From Chitinophaga pinensis (GTDB lineage: Bacteria > Bacteroidota > Bacteroidia > NS11-12g > UBA9320), in NCBI GenBank assembly GCA_945907065.1, contig CAMDSC010000007.1, forward strand, positions 1-64,000: a DNA stretch of 64,000 nt, written 5' to 3'. The translations under genes and the position numbers were made by a program. Each line of letters opens with the position of its first letter. The stretch's first letter is position 1. The notes beneath the pieces were generated by a model, which saw only the letters and a program-made list of their open reading frames with translations, was not told where the DNA came from and searched no databases. This document shows, piece by piece, positions 34,008 to 42,510 of the stretch.

Positions 34008-34718
34008 ATGAAATGTTTATTGGTAGATGACGAACCTTTGGCTTTGGATATTTTGGAAAGCTATTTAAAAAGAAATCCTGAAATGGAGCTGATGGGCAAG
34101 TGTAGCAACGCTTTAGAGGCTTCCGAATTTTTAAAGAACCACAAAATAGATTTAATGTTTTTGGATATTCAAATGCCAGAAATAACCGGGCTTGAATTTA
34201 TGAGAAGCCTTTCCAATCCGCCATTGGTAGTTTTTTGCACAGCTTATTCCGATTTTGCTGTGGAAGGGTTTGAGTTGGATGCCATCGATTATTTACTAAA
34301 ACCGGTTTCATTTGAGCGCTTTTCCAAAACTATTGAAAGAGCCAAGGAATACATTGCGTTAAAAAAGAATGATGCTGTAGAAGCCCCCGATTTGGATAAT
34401 GATTATATATTTATTAAATCAAATCAGAAGCAAATAAAATTATCTTATGACCAGATTCTTTATGTAGAAGCTTTTGCCGACTATGTAAAATTATATACCA
34501 ATGAAAAACGCTATGTAACCCTGCAAACCATGAAAAACATGGAGTTAAAACTTCCTAAAGAAAAGTTTATTCGTGTTCATCGTTCGTTTATAGTTGGAAT
34601 GAAATATATAACAACTTTTAACAGCAGTGAATTAGAAATTGGTGCGGTTAAAATTCCTGTCGGCAAAAATTACAAGGATGAATTTTTAATTAAGATGAGA
34701 AGTAAAAACATTTTATAG
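34008..34718 (+). CDS. LytTR family response regulator
   Basis: The 236-residue regulator combines a receiver domain (about 1-120) and a LytTR DNA-binding domain (about 135-236). The acidic pocket is in LLVDDEPLA, the phosphoacceptor is Asp53 in DLMFLDIQMPEITG, the conserved Thr/Ser is in VVFCTAYSDFAVEGFELDA, and the Lys is in YLLKPVSFERF. The LytTR part shows FIKSNQKQIKLSYDQILYVEAFADYVKLY, VTLQTMKNMELKLPKEKFIRVHRSFIV and the ending FNSSELEIGAVKIPVGKNY, all standard. It is the partner of the upstream LytS-type kinase. The target genes cannot be inferred here; LytTR sites are short and none stood out in this window. Confidence 0.95.
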   Translation: MKCLLVDDEPLALDILESYLKRNPEMELMGKCSNALEASEFLKNHKIDLMFLDIQMPEITGLEFMRSLSNPPLVVFCTAYSDFAVEGFELDAIDYLLKPVSFERFSKTIERAKEYIALKKNDAVEAPDLDNDYIFIKSNQKQIKLSYDQILYVEAFADYVKLYTNEKRYVTLQTMKNMELKLPKEKFIRVHRSFIVGMKYITTFNSSELEIGAVKIPVGKNYKDEFLIKMRSKNIL

Positions 34719-34734
34719 TTTTTATGTTTAAATA

Positions 34735-34857
34735 CTAAACAAAATGTCTCTTTCCTTTGTCTTTGCTAAATTTATCAGCCTTATAATCTTCTGAATTTTT
34801 TCGGGCAATACTCAACGTTTCCCATTGAGTGGTAATGGCTTTGGCTAAAAAAATAAT
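34735..34857 (-). pseudogene. Read-through 3' tail of the DUF1572 gene, cut off by an in-frame TAA
   Basis: The minus strand after the TAA at 34858-34860 stays open for 40 codons in the same frame, then ends in TAG (34735-34737). It encodes IIFLAKAITTQWETLSIAR and a Lys-rich end. This is the expected C-terminus of DUF1572 proteins, where family members read HVGQIxFLAK, so the TAA stands where a Gln codon (CAA) is normal. Confidence 0.8.
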
Positions 34858-35277
34858 TTACCCTACATGATAAGCATAATGGGCTATTTGACGATTGATG
34901 GCTTCCATTACGGTGTGGCCTTCATTGCGGATGTAGACTAGTTTTTCAAGGTCAGCTTCCATTAATGGTTCAATAGCATTAAACAAAGTAGCCCATCCTT
35001 TTTCCCATTGAGCAATCAAAGCTTCCTTATCCCAATCCGGATCTTCAAATTCAGAGTCTCGATTTCGCCAAGGCTTTTCACCATCTGTGGTTAAAAAATC
35101 AGTCCAACGGCACATCATATTTCCTGATACATGCCTTACCAATAAAGCCAAACTGTTTGATTCTTCATTCAATTTAAAATGAATTTTTTTAGCATCACAA
35201 CGCTTAATAGCGGCATCGCCCAATGATTTGTAATATTTGAATAATCGTAAGGCACTTTGTAAATAGGTAGTATCCAT
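34858..35277 (-). CDS. DUF1572 family protein (DinB-like fold), C-terminally truncated by a premature stop
   Basis: A member of the DUF1572 branch of the DinB-like helical metalloprotein superfamily. The visible 139 residues cover most of the fold: LRLFKYYKSLGDAAIKRCD, SLALLVRHVSGNMMCRWTDFLTTDGEKPWRNRDSEF (with a metal-ligand His), the WEKGWATLFNAIEPL helix, and the last metal-site helix EAINRQIAHYAYHVG. The protein stops right after HVG, where relatives continue with QI-FLAK. The next 40 codons remain in frame and look like the missing C-terminus, giving a full length of 180. So a single CAA-to-TAA change probably inactivated or shortened the gene recently; a sequencing error is the other option. 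Its ATG overlaps the stop of the T9SS protein gene (TAATG), making it the last cistron of a four-gene operon. Confidence 0.8.
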   Translation of the reverse strand: MDTTYLQSALRLFKYYKSLGDAAIKRCDAKKIHFKLNEESNSLALLVRHVSGNMMCRWTDFLTTDGEKPWRNRDSEFEDPDWDKEALIAQWEKGWATLFNAIEPLMEADLEKLVYIRNEGHTVMEAINRQIAHYAYHVG

Positions 35278-36170
35278 TAGTTCTTTATAAAATAATTGGA
35301 ACCTGAGTAACTTCCATCTTTAGCATAAATAGTCAGATGATAAAGCCCCGGCTTTAGTTTTTCAATAGTGATACTTTCATCTTCTATATCTTGTGAAACC
35401 AACTCTTTTCCAGTCATATCTATAATTTTAGCAGTATAAAACCCGGGTTGCAATCCTTTGATATGAATGATGTCGGTAGCTGGATTTGGATAAACTCCAA
35501 GTTCTAAATCAGGTATAGTAATATTGGCCACCGCTGGAAAATCTTCCCATTCAGTATCAATATCATCTATTATCAAAACCGTTCCAGGCTTGCAGCGGTT
35601 GCCATTGGTTTTTTCTAAACTGTTTATAAAAGCAAAAACAAAGGTGTCGCATTTGTTATTTGAATTGTAATACAGCGGAAAAGTAACTTTGGTATACGAA
35701 TCTTGCCTTTTGGTAAATAAGAAATAGGCTCCCCCTTGATTTATGTATCTATTTGTTTTGCGATTGCGATAACCAATATTAATATACATAAGCCCTGAAT
35801 CAATTCCATTAGGTTGATATTTATAATAAAAACTAATATTTTTTAAGCGCTTTGGCCAACTATAGGTAACACCGGAATTAATATCACTGCCATACACCAT
35901 AATGCTTGGCAAAGTATCTGCCATATTATTTCCATCCTTAAATGCACTTGTTTCTAGGCGAGCTGCATATTGCCCTTGTTTAGCATCTGTTGATTTAAAA
36001 ACAGTAAACGGAAGTCCAAATTCAGGTTTAAGTTCATTTAAAGTAATCCATCCATCCGGATAAATGTAAGCCGAATTATCTACCCAATCTTCAAAATTTT
36101 CGTTGATAAGAGATTGGCTTTTCGACAGAAAACTAAGAAGTATAAATATTATAGCTGAAAGTGTTTTCAT
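35277..36170 (-). CDS. Secreted protein with T9SS type A sorting domain
   Basis: An exported surface or extracellular protein of 297 residues. It has a signal peptide (MKTLSAIIFILLSFLSKSQS), a jelly-roll-like body (about 20-210: INENFEDWVDNSAYIYPDGWITL, YAARLETSAF, ISFYYKYQPNGIDSG, VLIIDDIDTEWED), and a C-terminal sorting domain (about 220-297) opening with LELGVYPNPATDIIHIKG and containing FYTAKIIDMTGKELVS and LKPGLYHLTIYAKDG. The body resembles the carbohydrate-associated PCMD-like jelly rolls, but that is unproven. It needs the type IX secretion machinery, part of which (PorW) lies at 49762. It sits downstream of an ABC ATPase and a membrane protein in the same operon, which is unusual for a T9SS cargo. 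Confidence 0.85.
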   Translation of the reverse strand: MKTLSAIIFILLSFLSKSQSLINENFEDWVDNSAYIYPDGWITLNELKPEFGLPFTVFKSTDAKQGQYAARLETSAFKDGNNMADTLPSIMVYGSDINSGVTYSWPKRLKNISFYYKYQPNGIDSGLMYINIGYRNRKTNRYINQGGAYFLFTKRQDSYTKVTFPLYYNSNNKCDTFVFAFINSLEKTNGNRCKPGTVLIIDDIDTEWEDFPAVANITIPDLELGVYPNPATDIIHIKGLQPGFYTAKIIDMTGKELVSQDIEDESITIEKLKPGLYHLTIYAKDGSYSGSNYFIKN

Positions 36171-36195
36171 TATTTTACAAAGTAAAGCTTAAAAA

Positions 36196-37599
36196 CTATT
36201 TTTCGGGCAATGCCCAAAGCGTGGTATAAAGCCGTTTAAAAAATACCTGAAGCAATAAAAAGAAAATTACAAACCCGGCAATTTCCCAATCATGAAATGC
36301 ATCGTTATTACTGCCTCCATTGGATTCATAATAAAACAATGGCATAAAAGGCGTTACGACCACTACCAAATTTAAACAGGCGGCATTAAACCAGGAATGA
36401 TTTCTTTTGAAGAATATAGCTATGGTTCCAATAAGCAATCCACAATATATCATAAAATAAAAAGTAAAAACTTCAGTTTCTCGGTAGGTTCGGGTTAGGG
36501 CTAAAAATATTCCGGAAACTACCATTATCACAATTCCACTAACCACGGATAATGTAAAATCACGGCGGCGAACATTGCGATATATCATAAAAATGAGAGT
36601 GATATAAAAACACATATACCACATAAAATGCCAGAAATCTTTCTCATGCAAAAAATTTCGGTCTGACTTGCGGCGTATAATATTATTAATGGTAGACTGA
36701 ACACCATTAACAAACTGGAATTGGATTTGATCTTGCACCAACCGATAGCTGTAATTGTCATTAGCATTAAATTTATTTAAAACAGATTCTGCACTGCAAT
36801 CTAAAGTTTTACCATATTTTTTGGCTGTTTTCAAAAAACAATTTATCAATTCCAATTGCTCGGCTCTTGATTTTTTTTGGTTAAAAATTATTTTGGCATA
36901 ATTTGGGCAATTAATACCATACTTCGATTTATCTTGGCGGCATGTATCTGGAAATACACTATCCGGATAAGGGTTTGGCTCCTCTAATATTTCCTCATAG
37001 TACCCATACGATGCATTTTTGTTTTCTATTTTATCCCAAAAATTATCACTTCCAAAACTGTTAAAGTTATGATAATTGTAGAGATAAATAATTTTTGATG
37101 TATCATTTCCCTCGGCCATTCTATAGTTATAATTTCCTACTGGAAAAAAAGCTGCACCTAAATTTAGAGCATTTATATCCTGTGCAAGTTCAGCATTGGG
37201 CACATAGTTTCTCACTTTTTGATCATAAATAAAAGAGAATGCAAACATGGTAGAGGCAATTAGGGCCACAGATAAAAGATGGAGAAAAAAATTGAGATAT
37301 TCATCGCCAATGGGCCGCTTGCCGTATTGTTTAAAAATATTAAAGCGCCCTACATGAATCATCCAAATTACAAGGTAGGTAACTGATACAATAAAAAAGG
37401 TCCAAATCCAAGTATCAAAATCTGGACGTTCATCCAAATTTACAGGCATAAGCATGGCCAATCCTCCTAAAATTAAGTTGGTAGCAAATACAGCATAAAG
37501 CACATTATGAATACGGCTTTGCCAAATAGTGGGGTAATGGATAAGAAGATAATGGTCTAATTGTTTTATTATCTTGGGAACAAAACGTTGTAAATTCAT
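36196..37599 (-). CDS. Polytopic membrane protein, probable partner of the ABC ATPase
   Basis: A 467-residue integral membrane protein of unknown family. About three N-terminal helices (LYAVFATNLILGGLAMLMP, WIWTFFIVSVTYLVIWMIHVG, FLHLLSVALIASTMFAFSFIY) are followed by a large soluble loop (about 130-310) with four cysteines (TCRQDK, NCPNY, NCFLK, DCSAE). Four or five further helices follow (FWHFMWYMCFYITLIFMIY, LSVVSGIVIMVVSGIFLAL, FYFMIYCGLLIGTIAIFF, FNAACLNLVVVVTPFMPLF, EIAGFVIFFLLLQVFF). It starts 20 bases after the ABC ATPase stop, so it is probably the permease of that transporter. It does not show the usual ABC-2 signature. The substrate is unknown. Confidence 0.7.
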   Translation of the reverse strand: MNLQRFVPKIIKQLDHYLLIHYPTIWQSRIHNVLYAVFATNLILGGLAMLMPVNLDERPDFDTWIWTFFIVSVTYLVIWMIHVGRFNIFKQYGKRPIGDEYLNFFLHLLSVALIASTMFAFSFIYDQKVRNYVPNAELAQDINALNLGAAFFPVGNYNYRMAEGNDTSKIIYLYNYHNFNSFGSDNFWDKIENKNASYGYYEEILEEPNPYPDSVFPDTCRQDKSKYGINCPNYAKIIFNQKKSRAEQLELINCFLKTAKKYGKTLDCSAESVLNKFNANDNYSYRLVQDQIQFQFVNGVQSTINNIIRRKSDRNFLHEKDFWHFMWYMCFYITLIFMIYRNVRRRDFTLSVVSGIVIMVVSGIFLALTRTYRETEVFTFYFMIYCGLLIGTIAIFFKRNHSWFNAACLNLVVVVTPFMPLFYYESNGGSNNDAFHDWEIAGFVIFFLLLQVFFKRLYTTLWALPEK

Positions 37600-37619
37600 T
37601 GATTTATTTTAAAAAGGAT

Positions 37620-38801
37620 TTAATTTTCGTTAAAGAACTTTTTGGTAGAGTGAGTTAAATCACGGTAATAAGAAATAGCAATTCCCGCGTTAAGTATTAA
37701 CTTTAATATTTCGAGAGAATTGTTAGAATTGGGGCAACGAATTATATAAACGCCGCCTTGTTGCTTTACGGAAATTTTATCAATTCCATTCAATGCCGCA
37801 ATAATTTGGTCTCTACCGGCATTGGTTTCCAGTTCCGTTTCGGTATGTGTTTCCAATGCCTCACTGGTATCTACCGTTGAATTATAAATACTTTCACCAT
37901 TCCGTAAAAAAACAATATGGTCTGCTACTTTTTCTACCTCATGCAATTGTTGTGAACTGAATAATATTGCCAAAGGATGGCGCTTTGACTTGGCTAGATT
38001 CCGAATATCCTGCAAAAATGTTTGTTGGGCATTAATGTCTAAATTAGCCAATGGCTCATCCAATATAAGTAGCTGGGGCTTTAATAATAAAATTCGTGCC
38101 AGTTCAAAGCGAGTTCTATAACCACTGGAGATTTGAGTCCAAAACAAATCTTTATATTTATTTAAACCCAATCGGGTGAGCATTACTTTTACAAGATATT
38201 CATTTTCAAAACCATAAATACCACGCGATGATGCTGCAAAATGAAGATTGCTTTTAAGCTTTCCATACCAGCGCGGAATCCTTTGAGGAATGTAAGCTAT
38301 ACTTCCCTTTTGGTCATATAACGATTCTTCACTCGCTATTCCTAATTCGTAATTAATTTCTCCTTCATCCAAGCTCAAATCACTGGCCATCATTCGCAAT
38401 AGGGTAGTTTTACCATTTCCGTTTTCACCTACAATACCTACCAACTCCCCCGTATTTATACTCATATCAATCGGGTGCAGTTTAAAATGCCCCGAACTAT
38501 ACGACTTGGTAATTTGCTGCCCGATTACCACATTATTTCTTTCATCATTCGCCTCCAAATTCATCTCTGAAAATTGCAAAGCCAATTCTTTTACTTTATC
38601 CAAAAAGCTATTTTCAAAAATATTATTATCATCGATTACACTATTGTAGGTATCGCACAAATTCAAAACCGTTTGCTTTTGGTTGGTGTTTAAATCTGTT
38701 TCGAGGCAAACATCCAAAAACCGCCTGAATCCTGTGGTATAATTCCCCGAATCTAAATGTTCATCAATTTCGGATACTTTAAAATTTGCTTTTGTCTCCA
38801 T
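37620..38801 (-). CDS. ABC transporter ATP-binding protein with N-terminal extension and odd motifs
   Basis: An ABC-family ATPase. I start it at the ATG at 38801 (393 residues), because the reading frame further out gives non-family residues and a terminator lies just beyond. Before the nucleotide-binding domain there is an unusual helical extension of about 90 residues. Walker A is GIVGENGNGKTTLLRM (about 125-133). The signature is ISSGYR rather than LSGGQ, Walker B is LLILDEPLANLD, and the switch His is replaced by Gln (ILFSSQQLHEVEKVADH). A C-terminal domain of about 100 residues (ETELETNAGRDQIIAALNGI) ends it, as in DrrA-type ATPases. It is the first gene of an operon with a membrane protein, a T9SS protein and DUF1572. 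Confidence 0.82.
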   Translation of the reverse strand: METKANFKVSEIDEHLDSGNYTTGFRRFLDVCLETDLNTNQKQTVLNLCDTYNSVIDDNNIFENSFLDKVKELALQFSEMNLEANDERNNVVIGQQITKSYSSGHFKLHPIDMSINTGELVGIVGENGNGKTTLLRMMASDLSLDEGEINYELGIASEESLYDQKGSIAYIPQRIPRWYGKLKSNLHFAASSRGIYGFENEYLVKVMLTRLGLNKYKDLFWTQISSGYRTRFELARILLLKPQLLILDEPLANLDINAQQTFLQDIRNLAKSKRHPLAILFSSQQLHEVEKVADHIVFLRNGESIYNSTVDTSEALETHTETELETNAGRDQIIAALNGIDKISVKQQGGVYIIRCPNSNNSLEILKLILNAGIAISYYRDLTHSTKKFFNEN

Positions 38802-38908
38802 TATACTAGTATAAACTTCAATGTTAAAAAAGTATTGTGTAAGTATTTCATGGTTCGATAAAGTGAATTTTTTATAAGTTAAACCTATAAAATTTTTCAT
38901 AATAAAAA

Positions 38909-38933
38909 AGCCCTGAGTTTTTATGTCAGGGCT
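38909..38933 (-). terminator. Intrinsic terminator of the coiled-coil protein gene
   Basis: Stem AGCCCTGA / TCAGGGCT with a nine-base loop, followed on the minus strand by six T. It separates the coiled-coil gene from the ABC operon. Confidence 0.75.
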
Positions 38934-38955
38934 TCTATTTTAAAAAAAAAGAGTT

Positions 38956-39315
38956 TTATATGGGTTGTTGCAAAAACTGGTTCAATTCATGCTTTAAATC
39001 ACTGATTATTTTTTCGAAGGTATTTATCTGATCTTTAGCTGTGGCGTGGTCTGTATCAGCAACGGTATCATCAACATTTAGTAATTTTTCATTATTTTTT
39101 ATAGAATGCTTCAGGCTATTTATTCGATGCTTTTGTATTGTAAGTTGATTTTGAAAATGTTCAATTTCCGTCATCACCGATCGCGAAGTATAGCTTGCTG
39201 CCAAATTTTCAATGCTGGATTGCATGGCATTAATTTCGTCAGAATAAGAAGCTAATTTTTTTAACCATTCCAAATTTTCGGAATGCAAAACGTCTGTTTG
39301 ATTTTTTGTTTCCAT
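38956..39315 (-). CDS. Small coiled-coil protein of unknown function
   Basis: A 119-residue soluble protein not recognised. It has no signal peptide or membrane segment and is strongly helical, with heptad-like stretches (NLEWLKKLASYSDEINAMQSSIENLAA and IEHFQNQLTIQKHRINSLKHSIKNNEKLL) followed by DTVADTDHATAKDQINTFEKIISDLKHELNQFL. It is expected to form a coiled coil or helical bundle. It lies between the end of the ATP synthase operon and the ABC operon, with terminators on both sides, so it is monocistronic. Confidence 0.65.
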   Translation of the reverse strand: METKNQTDVLHSENLEWLKKLASYSDEINAMQSSIENLAASYTSRSVMTEIEHFQNQLTIQKHRINSLKHSIKNNEKLLNVDDTVADTDHATAKDQINTFEKIISDLKHELNQFLQQPI

Positions 39316-39406
39316 GAGTTTTACGAATTAAGTACTCAAAGGTAATAATATTAGATTCAAATAAAAGTATATTTTAATGACAAGACTCATAGTTAAAAGA
39401 CATAAA

Positions 39407-39442
39407 AAAAACCTCAAAATTTTAACAAATATTAAGGTTTTT
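39407..39442 (-). terminator. Probable terminator of the ATP synthase operon
   Basis: Arms AAAAACCT (39407-39414) and AGGTTTTT (39435-39442) with a 20-base loop, followed on the minus strand by more T. It lies 46 bp after the atpG stop. The stem is A/T-rich, so efficiency is uncertain. Confidence 0.55.
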
Positions 39443-39487
39443 ATTTATTAGAGATACAAATTTTTGAGTCTCTGCGTGGTGAATATC

Positions 39488-40369
39488 TTATTTTCCGCTC
39501 ATTGCAGCTGCACCACCTACTATCTCCGAAATTTCAGTAGTAATGGCCGCCTGACGGGCTTGATTGTATTGAAGTCTTAATGATTTTAATAATTCTCCTG
39601 CATTTTCAGTAGCTTTGTCCATGGCTACCATTCGGGCGCCATGCTCAGATGCGTTTGAATCTAAAATAGCTTTTAGCAACTGAGTTTTTACGGCACGGGG
39701 TATTAAATCTTGTAAAATATCTGTTTTGCTTGGCTCAAATATAAAATCATTAGAAGCTGCTTTTTTTCCAACGTAATGAGAAAGATCAACAGGAAGTACT
39801 CTTTCTTCTCTGATTATTTGAGTAGCTGCATTTTTAAACTGATTATACAACACCCTTACTTCGTCGTATTTTCCTGTTAAAAAATCATCAATGATAGTTT
39901 GCCCAACTCCAAAAATATGCTCAGCATTAGCTTGAGCAAAAATTTCACGGTTGTCAACATTTAGATTAAAGGGAGTTGTTTTATAAAATTCAAACCCTTT
40001 TTTACCCATAAACATTAAAGTAATATTTTTGGCGGCTAAGTCTTTATAATTTGTTTCAATCATAGCACGGGTGGCCTTGGTTATGTTGGCATTAAAAGGC
40101 CCACACAATCCGCGGTCGGAAGTAACTACAATTAATAAGACATTTTTAATAGGACGTGGCTGAAAAAAAGCTTTCAATTTGGCATCATCAGCACTACCTG
40201 CAAGGTTACCTAAAATACTCTGTAATTTTTCGGCATAGGGGCGTAACTGAATAATAGCATTCTGGGCTCTACGAAGCTTAGTAGCCGATACCAATTTCAT
40301 AGCTTTGGTAATCTGCTGTGTGCTTATCGTTGAACTAATCCGTATTCTAACCTCTTTTAAATTCGCCAT
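39488..40369 (-). CDS. atpG: ATP synthase F1 gamma subunit
   Basis: The central rotor stalk of the F1 motor. The 293 residues have the N-terminal coiled-coil helix (ANLKEVRIRISSTISTQQITKAMKLVSATKLRRAQNAI), the Rossmann-like middle (VLLIVVTSDRGLCGPFNANI, with the gamma signature SDRGLCG) and the C-terminal helix (HGARMVAMDKATENAGELLKSLRLQYNQARQAAITTEISEIVGGAAA). It is the last gene of the operon. A 17-bp leader repeat, also found before sdhC, lies five bases upstream of its ATG. Confidence 0.97.
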   Translation of the reverse strand: MANLKEVRIRISSTISTQQITKAMKLVSATKLRRAQNAIIQLRPYAEKLQSILGNLAGSADDAKLKAFFQPRPIKNVLLIVVTSDRGLCGPFNANITKATRAMIETNYKDLAAKNITLMFMGKKGFEFYKTTPFNLNVDNREIFAQANAEHIFGVGQTIIDDFLTGKYDEVRVLYNQFKNAATQIIREERVLPVDLSHYVGKKAASNDFIFEPSKTDILQDLIPRAVKTQLLKAILDSNASEHGARMVAMDKATENAGELLKSLRLQYNQARQAAITTEISEIVGGAAAMSGK

Positions 40370-40373
40370 CCGT

Positions 40374-40390
40374 ATTTACGATTTTAGATT
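40374..40390 (-). repeat. 17-bp leader repeat upstream of atpG
   Basis: The sense (minus) strand reads AATCTAAAATCGTAAAT, identical to 219-235 before sdhC. Here it overlaps the atpA stop and ends four bases before the atpG ATG. Confidence 0.5.
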
Positions 40391-41969
40391 ATGCTGAATA
40401 ACTTGCGCTAAGGTCAGCACCTACACTTTCCAAAACTCCTGTTATTTCATCATCAAATTTACCAGCTGCCAAACTTTTCAAAGTATCATTATGTTTGCTT
40501 AGCATTACTTGTAAAAATTCTGCTTCAAATTCACGTATTTTATTTACTGGAACTTTAGATAATAATCCCTTTGTTCCCAAATAAATGATAGCAGTTTGTT
40601 GCTCTACAGGAACCGGAGAATATTGTGGTTGCTTAAGCAATTCCACATTTCTTGCTCCTTTTTCTAAAACTGATTTAGTAGCAGCATCCAAGTCAGAACC
40701 AAATTTTGAGAAGGCTTCCAATTCACGGTATTGGGCCTGGTCAAGTTTAAGTGTTCCGGCAACCTTTTTCATTGATTTTATCTGCGCATTTCCTCCCACA
40801 CGTGATACCGAAATACCTACGTTGATAGCAGGACGAACACCGGAGTTGAACAAGTTACTTTCTAAAAATATCTGACCATCGGTAATAGAAATTACGTTGG
40901 TTGGAATATATGCGGATACGTCTCCTGCTTGTGTTTCAATTATAGGTAGTGCTGTTAAGGATCCACCACCTTTTACCAAATGCTTGATGCTATCCGGCAA
41001 ATCATTCATTTTAGAAGTAATGGCATCTGTACTGTTCAATTTACAAGCTCTTTCTAGCAAACGGGAGTGTAAATAAAACACGTCTCCAGGATATGCTTCA
41101 CGTCCCGGTGGACGTTTTAGCAACAATGAAACTTCGCGATAAGCTACTGCTTGTTTTGATAAATCATCATAAACAACTAATGCTGGTAAGCCTTGATCAC
41201 GGAAAAACTCACCGATGGCGGCACCTGCCATTGGAGCATAAAACTGCAATGGGGCAGGATCAGCAGCAGTTGCAGCTACTACAATGGTGTAAGCCATAGC
41301 ACCACGTTCTTCTAACGATTTAACAACTTGTTTTACAGTGGAAGCTTTTTGGCCAATGGCCACATATATACAATAAACAGGACTTCCTTTTTCGAAAAAT
41401 TCTTTTTGATTAATAATGGTATCCACCGCAACGGCTGATTTACCGGTTTGGCGGTCACCAATAATTAACTCACGTTGTCCACGACCGATTGGAATCATGG
41501 CGTCAATCGCTTTAATACCAGTTTGCAATGGTTCTTTTACAGGCTCACGAAACAAAACACCCGGTGCTTTTCGTTCCAAAGGCATTTCAAATTTATCACC
41601 TACAATCGGACCTTTTCCATCAATTGGTTCGCCAAGTGTGTTTACTACACGACCTAACATTCCATGTCCTACCTGTATAGAAGCAATTTGATTGGTACGT
41701 TTTACAGTATCTCCTTCTTTTACTCCGGCGCTACTTCCAAGTAATACCGCTCCTACGTTATCCTCTTCAAGGTTAAGAACGATACCTTTCAGTCCGTTAT
41801 CAAACTCAATCAACTCACCTGACTTTACCTTTGTCAATCCATAGATACGGGCAATACCATCACCTACCTGCAATACCGTTCCTACTTCTTCAAGTTGGGC
41901 GGCTGTTTTGTAGTTTGATAGTTGCTCACGAATTATTGATGATACTTCATCTGGTCTTATCTGGGCCAT
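40389..41969 (-). CDS. atpA: ATP synthase F1 alpha subunit
   Basis: The regulatory nucleotide-binding subunit of F1. The 526 residues contain the N-terminal beta-barrel ([25 protein letters not shown]), Walker [14 protein letters not shown], the Walker B region [17 protein letters not shown], the arginine-finger signature [15 protein letters not shown] and the standard C-terminal helical domain. All hallmarks are intact. It lies between atpH (six bases upstream) and atpG (19 bases downstream). The beta and epsilon genes atpD and atpC are not in the window, as is common in this phylum. Confidence 0.98.
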   Translation of the reverse strand: MAQIRPDEVSSIIREQLSNYKTAAQLEEVGTVLQVGDGIARIYGLTKVKSGELIEFDNGLKGIVLNLEEDNVGAVLLGSSAGVKEGDTVKRTNQIASIQVGHGMLGRVVNTLGEPIDGKGPIVGDKFEMPLERKAPGVLFREPVKEPLQTGIKAIDAMIPIGRGQRELIIGDRQTGKSAVAVDTIINQKEFFEKGSPVYCIYVAIGQKASTVKQVVKSLEERGAMAYTIVVAATAADPAPLQFYAPMAGAAIGEFFRDQGLPALVVYDDLSKQAVAYREVSLLLKRPPGREAYPGDVFYLHSRLLERACKLNSTDAITSKMNDLPDSIKHLVKGGGSLTALPIIETQAGDVSAYIPTNVISITDGQIFLESNLFNSGVRPAINVGISVSRVGGNAQIKSMKKVAGTLKLDQAQYRELEAFSKFGSDLDAATKSVLEKGARNVELLKQPQYSPVPVEQQTAIIYLGTKGLLSKVPVNKIREFEAEFLQVMLSKHNDTLKSLAAGKFDDEITGVLESVGADLSASYSA

Positions 41970-41975
41970 TTTTTA

Positions 41976-42509
41976 TTAATTTAACTGTTGTTTTAATTTG
42001 TTTAATTCACTCTTTATACTCATATCCAAAAGTTTGTCTTCGTAATTGATGACCAAACCCCCAATGATATCCGCATCTGTTTTCACAGTGAGTTGAACAT
42101 GCGGTTTGTTTATTTTTTTAGAAATGTAGGCTTTTATTTGGTTCAAACTGGCTTCGTCCAAAGTTGTGGCAGCTGTTACAGTTGCTCTGGCTATTCCTTT
42201 TTGATCGTTGTAAATAGCTATAAACTGATTGGCTATTTCCACCAAATACCGTTCACGTCTCGCACTTATTACTTTCTTTAAAAAAAGCTGCATAAGCACC
42301 GATGAATCCTTAAAAACGGAAGTTAAAACAGAATTTTTAGTATCTGCTGTAACTAACGGGCTTCTAAGCATTGCCACCAAATCATGACTGTGAATTGCCG
42401 TGTCATAAATTGTTTGAACATCCTCATACACCTTATCAAGATTTCCTTGTTCGGTGGCTAATCCTATTAAGGATTTTGCATATCGTGAAGCAATCCGTAT
42501 TTCTGACAT
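41976..42509 (-). CDS. atpH: ATP synthase F1 delta subunit
   Basis: The peripheral-stalk subunit joining F1 to the b dimer. The 177 residues show the family N-terminus RIASRYAKSLIGLATEQGNLDKVYEDVQTI, the helical bundle, and the C-terminal signature DADIIGGLVINYEDKLLDMSIKSELNKLKQQL. It starts two bases after the atpF stop (TAAGATG), so it is tightly coupled. Confidence 0.95.
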   Translation of the reverse strand: MSEIRIASRYAKSLIGLATEQGNLDKVYEDVQTIYDTAIHSHDLVAMLRSPLVTADTKNSVLTSVFKDSSVLMQLFLKKVISARRERYLVEIANQFIAIYNDQKGIARATVTAATTLDEASLNQIKAYISKKINKPHVQLTVKTDADIIGGLVINYEDKLLDMSIKSELNKLKQQLN

Positions 42510-42510
42510 C

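Noticed and set aside
38801-38900. ABC ATPase starting at 38900
   Set aside because: The added residues run up to a terminator hairpin and look like untranslated leader. METKANF at 38801 is the sensible start.
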